From Theobroma cacao (taxonomy: Eukaryota > Streptophyta > Magnoliopsida > Malvales > Malvaceae): a DNA stretch of 64,000 nt. Below are positions 59,801-64,000 of the stretch, one piece after another (within the stretch, counting starts at the first letter, position 1; each line of letters starts with the position of its first letter). The translations under genes were made by a program, and so were the position numbers. The DNA is taken from NCBI RefSeq assembly GCF_000208745.1, contig NC_030852.1, positions 5,959,690 to 6,023,689 on the forward strand, given 5' to 3'. Below the pieces are notes generated by a model. It was not told the DNA's origin. It did no database searches and saw only the letters and a list, made by a program, of their open reading frames with translations.

Positions 59801-60074
59801 ACATGGTTCAGCGCATTTTTTGACAACTACACTAATTCTAGTTGTCACATATTTTTCTCCTCAAATTAATATTTGGTTTTCTTTATCTATTTATAATTAT
59901 AATATGAATATTTCTAAATATAAAATTTGAAATATTAATAATTGAAATTTGGGTAAATTATTCTCTTACAAGAGTAACTCAGCATAATAATAACTCTTTT
60001 ATATTTAAAAGATAAATCCTATTATTAATTAATAATTTAACTAAAATTATTAAAAATTGATAGTTTATAATTAT
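56851..60074. other. intergenic, nothing recognised
   Basis: AT-rich. Contains a simple-sequence tract at 57482-57509 (AC repeats followed by AT repeats). Short frames show no family resemblance. A GA-rich stretch lies at 56995-57215. Confidence 0.45.
57482..57509. repeat. (AC)n-(AT)n microsatellite
   Basis: About six AC units followed by about six TA units. Confidence 0.85.
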
Positions 60075-60083
60075 TAACAAAAA
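60075..60083. repeat. 9-bp target-site duplication, left
   Basis: TAACAAAAA, identical to 61659-61667. Nine bases is the Mutator-superfamily signature. Confidence 0.85.
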
Positions 60084-60204
60084 GACTAAATATTCAATTT
60101 GGGGTCAAAACTTTTGAGTTTTTGTCGATTTAGGGCCAAATGTTTCAATTATAACAATCAGCGGCCAAATGTTTTCGGTTCTTTACAATAAGGGCTAAGG
60201 TGGG

Positions 60205-60290
60205 AGATGTATGATGTGTATAGGACACGCGGATAATGTGGACGCGTGTAGGACGTGTCCATAATGTGGACGTGTGTAGGATACACGCAT
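60205..60290. repeat. short tandem array in the MULE, ~28-base unit
   Basis: About 2.5-3 copies of a unit containing GTGTAGGACACG and ATAATGTGGACG. It lies just inside the left inverted repeat and has high CpG for this window. Confidence 0.7.
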
Positions 60291-60910
60291 GTAATAACTT
60301 TTTCATCATGGCATGTAATAACTAAATATTTTAACATAACATGTAACAACTACATTTTTTATCATAGCGTGTAACAACTAAATTTTCAACATGACATGTA
60401 ATAACTACATTTTTCAATATAGCATATAATAACTAAATTTTCAACATAATGTGTAACAACTACATTTTTCAATATGGTGTGTGACAACTAAATTTTCAAC
60501 ATGGTGTGTAACAGTTAAATATTCAACATGGCGTGTAACAACTATATTTTTTAACATAACATGTAACAACTATATTTTCAACATGATGTGTAACAACTAT
60601 ATTTTTCAACATAGCATGTAACAACTAAATTTTCAACATGACGTGTAACAATTGCATTTTCAACATGGCGTGTAATAATTATTTTCAACATAACATGTAA
60701 CAATTATTTTCAACATAGCGTGTAACAATTAAATTTTAGAACATGACGTGTAATACTATATTTTTCAACATGGCGTTAACAACATTTTTTCCACAAAAAA
60801 TAATAATAACATTTGCCAACATGCCACACAACAAATATTTAGAAAATGGTGTGTAACAACATTTTTTCGATGTGCCGTGGAACAACTTTTTCAACCATGG
60901 CGTTTAACAA
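60290..60910. repeat. minisatellite in the MULE, ~27-base unit
   Basis: About 22 degenerate copies of a unit like TGTAACAACTAAATTTTC followed by AACATGGCG. Units with AAATTTTCAACAT and with ACATTTTTCAATAT alternate at the start of the array, a sign of expansion by dimers. Repeats are contiguous, without unique spacers. Confidence 0.85.
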
Positions 60911-61071
60911 CACATTATATAGGCCTAGCCTTTCACATATTTGCATATTCTGAGGAGAAGTTCACAAACACCCAAAAATCATACAAATCCTAGTATATTA
61001 ATACTTTATACAAATCCTTAGCAACATTTCATACAAATCATTAATAAGTTAACATCCAATGGAAATGGCTA

Positions 61072-61404
61072 ACACTTCATATACAAATCATCCACTCAAT
61101 TAATAGGTTTAACTGTAAAATGATGTGCTTCATTGAATTTTTGGCTCAATCGAGAGGTAGCCCAAGGCTTGCAAGGCATGGAAACTTTGATGTTTTGCAG
61201 ATGTCACTCATGGAAACAACGCTAGAACATGTTTCTAATGAATTCAATCAAAATGGTTGGCATTTGTCTTGCATGCTTCAGACACAAGTTAACACATTCC
61301 GCAATGTTCGATGACATGAGTTGATATCGCCTTACTAGTGACCATGCATGTGCCCATCTTTGAGGAGAGGAAAGTTGGATAAGAGAAAAGATGAAGCATA
61401 ACAA
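61072..61404 (-). pseudogene. MULE transposase C-terminal remnant
   Basis: One minus-strand frame from 61404 reads SSPQRWAHAWSLVRRYQLM, SSNIAECVNLCLKHARQMP and TILIEFIRNMF, a TAG (61224-61222), RCFHE, a stop, and then PCKPWATSRLSQKFNEAHHF and TVKPIN. This is the end of the plant MuDR-type transposase: W...A, RRYN.MTSNIAES.N, LK.AR.LPI, L.E.IR, WFHERR, LTPWAE, FTV.P. Full proteins have 600-800 residues; about 100 remain, without the catalytic DDE core or the DNA-binding domain. Two in-frame stops. It confirms the superfamily given by the 9-bp duplication. Confidence 0.8.
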
Positions 61405-61658
61405 TTGAAATTGGGTAAAACTTAGGTGTAGGATTTATATCAAAATGGCACCGTTTGGATAACATGCCACATCAGTTGTCATGTCATCAGTTCAACTCAA
61501 TTTTCTGTCATGTGTGATACACTTTCCATCTATTTATCAACTTAACCCTCAATTGTAAGGAATTGAAAACATTTGGCCCTTGATTGTTACAATTGAAACA
61601 TTTGGCCCTTTAATTGAAAAAATGCCAAAACATTTAGTCCCAATTTAAGCATTTAGCC

Positions 61659-61667
61659 TAACAAAAA
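61659..61667. repeat. 9-bp target-site duplication, right
   Basis: TAACAAAAA, matching 60075-60083. Confidence 0.85.
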
Positions 61668-61760
61668 GGATGTTCTTTTTTATCAATCAAAAGTTTTACA
61701 TACATATTTACTATAATTGAAATTTTTTAAAATTAATTTATAAATTATTCAATACTATTA

Positions 61761-63080
61761 GCCTTGCGTTACATTATGTTTTGATTTGACAAAAATCACA
61801 TGTTTTCTTAAACTTAGTGTCAAGCATTTGAAATTGCTCAAATACATTTTTAATTCCCAAAGGTTACATATTTGTTTGAAAAGTCATGTTCCATTAGAAA
61901 ACACCTTATAAGCTTTCAAACAAAGCATATGCAGCTAAGAATGCAAGAGCAAACATGCCTCAAAATGTTATTTAAATATAGAAACAAAGAAAGTAGGAAA
62001 TAGCTAGAGAGAAGCACCAAAAACTTAAGGAAACCTCATGACACAAGCCAACAATTGATTCTAAAAAAGCTTGAGTCTATTTAAAGGTTGAAAGAGTACC
62101 AAACTTGAAGATTATAAAGCCATAGTTGACCTTGAAGTGTTTATAGACTATCCTATTCCAGAAAGCTCAAGAAAATCAAGTTTTGAACAAACATAGTTGA
62201 CCTTGGACCAAGCATAGTTGACCCTAACAAGTCAAAGGTAAGAAAAATTCAACATTACACAAGCATAGTTGACTATAGTAGTTCAATTTTGCAAAATACA
62301 CACTCTCGGGAAATAGATCAAGTAGAGAAGGATATACTCAACTATGCAGCCCTAATTTGAGAAATTTGAAGAACATAGTCGACCCTTAAGCTTCAACAAC
62401 GGTCATATTTGATTCAAACTTGTGTTTAATGGCTTTAAACTTTGCCTTAGCTATAATAAACGTATTTGAGCCATTTTGAAGCAAAAAAAGACCTAAACTA
62501 AAACTTTAAACCCAAGAGAGACCTTTAAAAGCTCATCTTCACTTTCTAGCATCTTTTTAGTCTTCCACCAAGCTTGCAAAGTTGAATACTTGCTTTATTT
62601 GAGCTAATCTTTCTTTTCTTACTAGGCCCAAGCTAAAATCTCTAATATGCAGCCTTTGTAAGGTAAATCTTTGCTATTACTCCTTGTACACACATTTTGT
62701 AAAGGTTCTAGTATAACCTTGAAAAGCTATTTGTTAGGATTTGTGGTTGAGCTTTTAAAAACCATCGTTGGTGGGTTACCACTTCATCCTATTAAAAAGC
62801 AAGAATCCTTTTGTGGATTGTGTAAGGGTTATCATTTAATCCTGTAAAAAATTTTGTTATAAGGATTATCTCTTGATCCCATTAAAAAGTAAGAATCCCT
62901 TTGTGAATTGTGTGAGGGTTATCGCTTTATCCCATTAAAAACTAAGAATCCTTGATAGTGGACTGAAATTCCTTGGTTACTAAGAAAGTAGATGTAAGCT
63001 TTAAAAAAGCTGAACTACTATAAATTCTTTGTGTATCTCTTTAATTTTCAACATTATTATTTATTGCTCATATATTTTTT
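61761..63080 (+). repeat. second Copia (SIRE-like) LTR copy
   Basis: Matches 5623-6870 in the same orientation, including the start GCCTTG(C/T)GTTACAT, the TTGACC/GTCGAC motif cluster (62120-62385), the TATA-like box at 62452 and the repeated 'tcctattaaaaag' blocks of U5. It is cut short compared with the first copy, with no primer site or gag after it. Confidence 0.6.
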
Positions 63081-63490
63081 TATACTGGAAATTAACGCAG
63101 GGCCCAACTACCATGTTAAATTTTGTTAATTACGAAATAAAATACAAAGGAGGGGGACCTAAACCGTACCTCCAAATTACATGATCATGAGAAAATTTCG
63201 AAGAAGCACCTAGAGTAAGGAAAATCATTTTACGTGCATAACTTTTGATGCTACAGTAAAACATATATTTCCTACTATTACATTGAGACAATAAACTAAA
63301 GTAAAATTTAAAACAGAAAATGTAAATAAGAAAAGCACCTAGAATAAGGCGTTTCATTTTATGACCATATTTTTTACTATCATCATAAAATTGAAACACT
63401 CCCATATTACAAAAATCTATGTGAATAACAAAATAAGAAAAATAAACTAGGAGTACTACTCCTTTACATTCATTTAAAATAAACATAAGG
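63081..63490. other. intergenic, nothing recognised
   Basis: An open minus-strand frame (63130-63486) has no family resemblance and is Phe/Tyr-rich, as AT-rich DNA often gives. Confidence 0.4.
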
Positions 63491-64000
63491 TGTCACAGCT
63501 CAAATTTCGGGCCATGACCGGCGCGTGGGCCCAATGGGCTTAGCCTACTAAGCCCAAGCAAGCCTATTTATGCAATTCCGATCATCATTCCTAAAACCTC
63601 ATATTGTAATTCTCAACTAAAAATATTTCAGAAATATGTTATAGTGACCCAATATTCACCATTTTATTATGTCAAAATAATGTCATCCGTTTGCCAACTC
63701 ATAGTGGCATCCATAATCAAATATACATATTTGACTTATAACATGGATCCTAACGGATTACATTACATATATGTGTTCACAGGCAACAGACTCTTGATCG
63801 TCAGTGGAGTGACCGTGGGTGAAGGTACAGCTACTGAGATGCCATAGTACCTACTAAGAAGGCGAACATATGTGTGCGACTCAATCTAGGTCCCAATTGC
63901 CTCCAAATCTAAAAACATGAAGTTTAAAAATGTGAGTATAAAACTCAATGAGTGAACATAAGAAGAGAACAAGCAATCAATAGGAAGAATTTGGAAATCA
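63491..64000 (-). repeat. Gypsy-type LTR, cut by the window edge
   Basis: Starts TGTCACAGCTCAAATTTCGG after TAAGG, with the TG edge and a GC-rich opening (GACCGGCGCGTGGGC) like the LTRs at 2160 and 25175. No primer site lies beside the edge. Direction is inferred only by analogy. Confidence 0.5.

Larger units (their letters stand above)
60084..61658. mobile_element. Mutator-like (MULE) element with internal minisatellite
   Basis: 1,575 bases with long terminal inverted repeats (60084-60199 and 61541-61658) sharing GGCCAAATGTTTCAATT, TAACAATCA, GGCCAAATGTTTTC and TTACAAT words. The 9-bp direct duplications match exactly. Inside are two tandem arrays and, near the right end, a minus-strand remnant of a MULE transposase. 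It is too short for a full transposase gene, so it is a deletion derivative that could have moved only with help from an intact copy. The two inverted repeats have drifted (roughly 80-85% alike by eye), so it is not recent. Confidence 0.88.

Noticed and set aside
60158..60349. 63-codon minus-strand frame
   Set aside because: It runs through the left inverted repeat and tandem arrays and is a by-product of repeat periodicity.
60290..60910. CRISPR-like regular repeats
   Set aside because: Units are contiguous and degenerate without unique spacers, in plant DNA inside a MULE.
63130..63486. 118-codon minus-strand frame
   Set aside because: Longest frame in its area but rich in Phe, Tyr and Ile as AT-rich DNA gives, with no recognisable domain or context.

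Overview
The window is nuclear DNA of a flowering plant, almost certainly a eudicot. It is AT-rich, a gene with GT-AG introns encodes a plant-specific C2-domain family, and plant LTR retrotransposons with initiator-tRNA-Met primer sites fill most of the rest. Some repeats resemble elements I associate with Malvaceae (cotton/cacao group), but that is an impression from memory.

Only one host gene looks intact: a three-exon gene on the + strand (16898-20038) for a 181-residue small C2 protein of the CAR (C2-DOMAIN ABA-RELATED) type. Everything else that codes is a broken transposon gene.

Left of the gene: a minus-strand Gypsy-type element runs off the left edge (gag-like ORF 1390-1887, primer site 2140-2151, LTR 2160-5454). 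Next come a Copia (SIRE-like) LTR copy (5623-7074), a decayed Copia element with gag, protease, integrase, RT and RNase H (gag 9608-10449, pol 10450-13662), and a hAT transposase remnant (14498-14698).

Right of the gene: a fold-back MITE-like element (21771-22051); a dispersed repeat split by a complete solo LTR with a 5-bp target duplication (25175-28663); a decayed minus-strand frame made of 56-codon repeats (30147-30476) flanked by direct repeats; and a palindrome built from tandem units (31371-31690).

The centre-right is a nest. A non-autonomous Copia element with full LTRs and AAAGG duplications (36210-48027) lies inside a Gypsy-like LTR (33781-36209 plus 48033-48477) and itself carries a Gypsy solo LTR with TTTAT duplications (42889-45678). 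To its right are an Athila-like minus-strand remnant with the gypsy-type 'putative plant transposon protein' domain (49900-50905) and a minus-strand Copia remnant with LTR and primer site (52295-54802).

Near the right end is a Mutator-like element (60084-61658) with ~116-bp terminal inverted repeats and a 9-bp duplication. It holds a transposase remnant and a ~27-bp minisatellite. A second SIRE-like LTR (61761-63080) and the start of another Gypsy-type LTR (63491 onward) close the window.

I found no rRNA, tRNA or CRISPR. The genes do not form a pathway; the window records one small signalling gene amid at least three datable rounds of nested transposition. No wholly new system is evident. 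The least ordinary items are the minisatellite-bearing Mutator-like element, the tandem-unit palindrome, the 56-codon repeat frame and the short-LTR variant.
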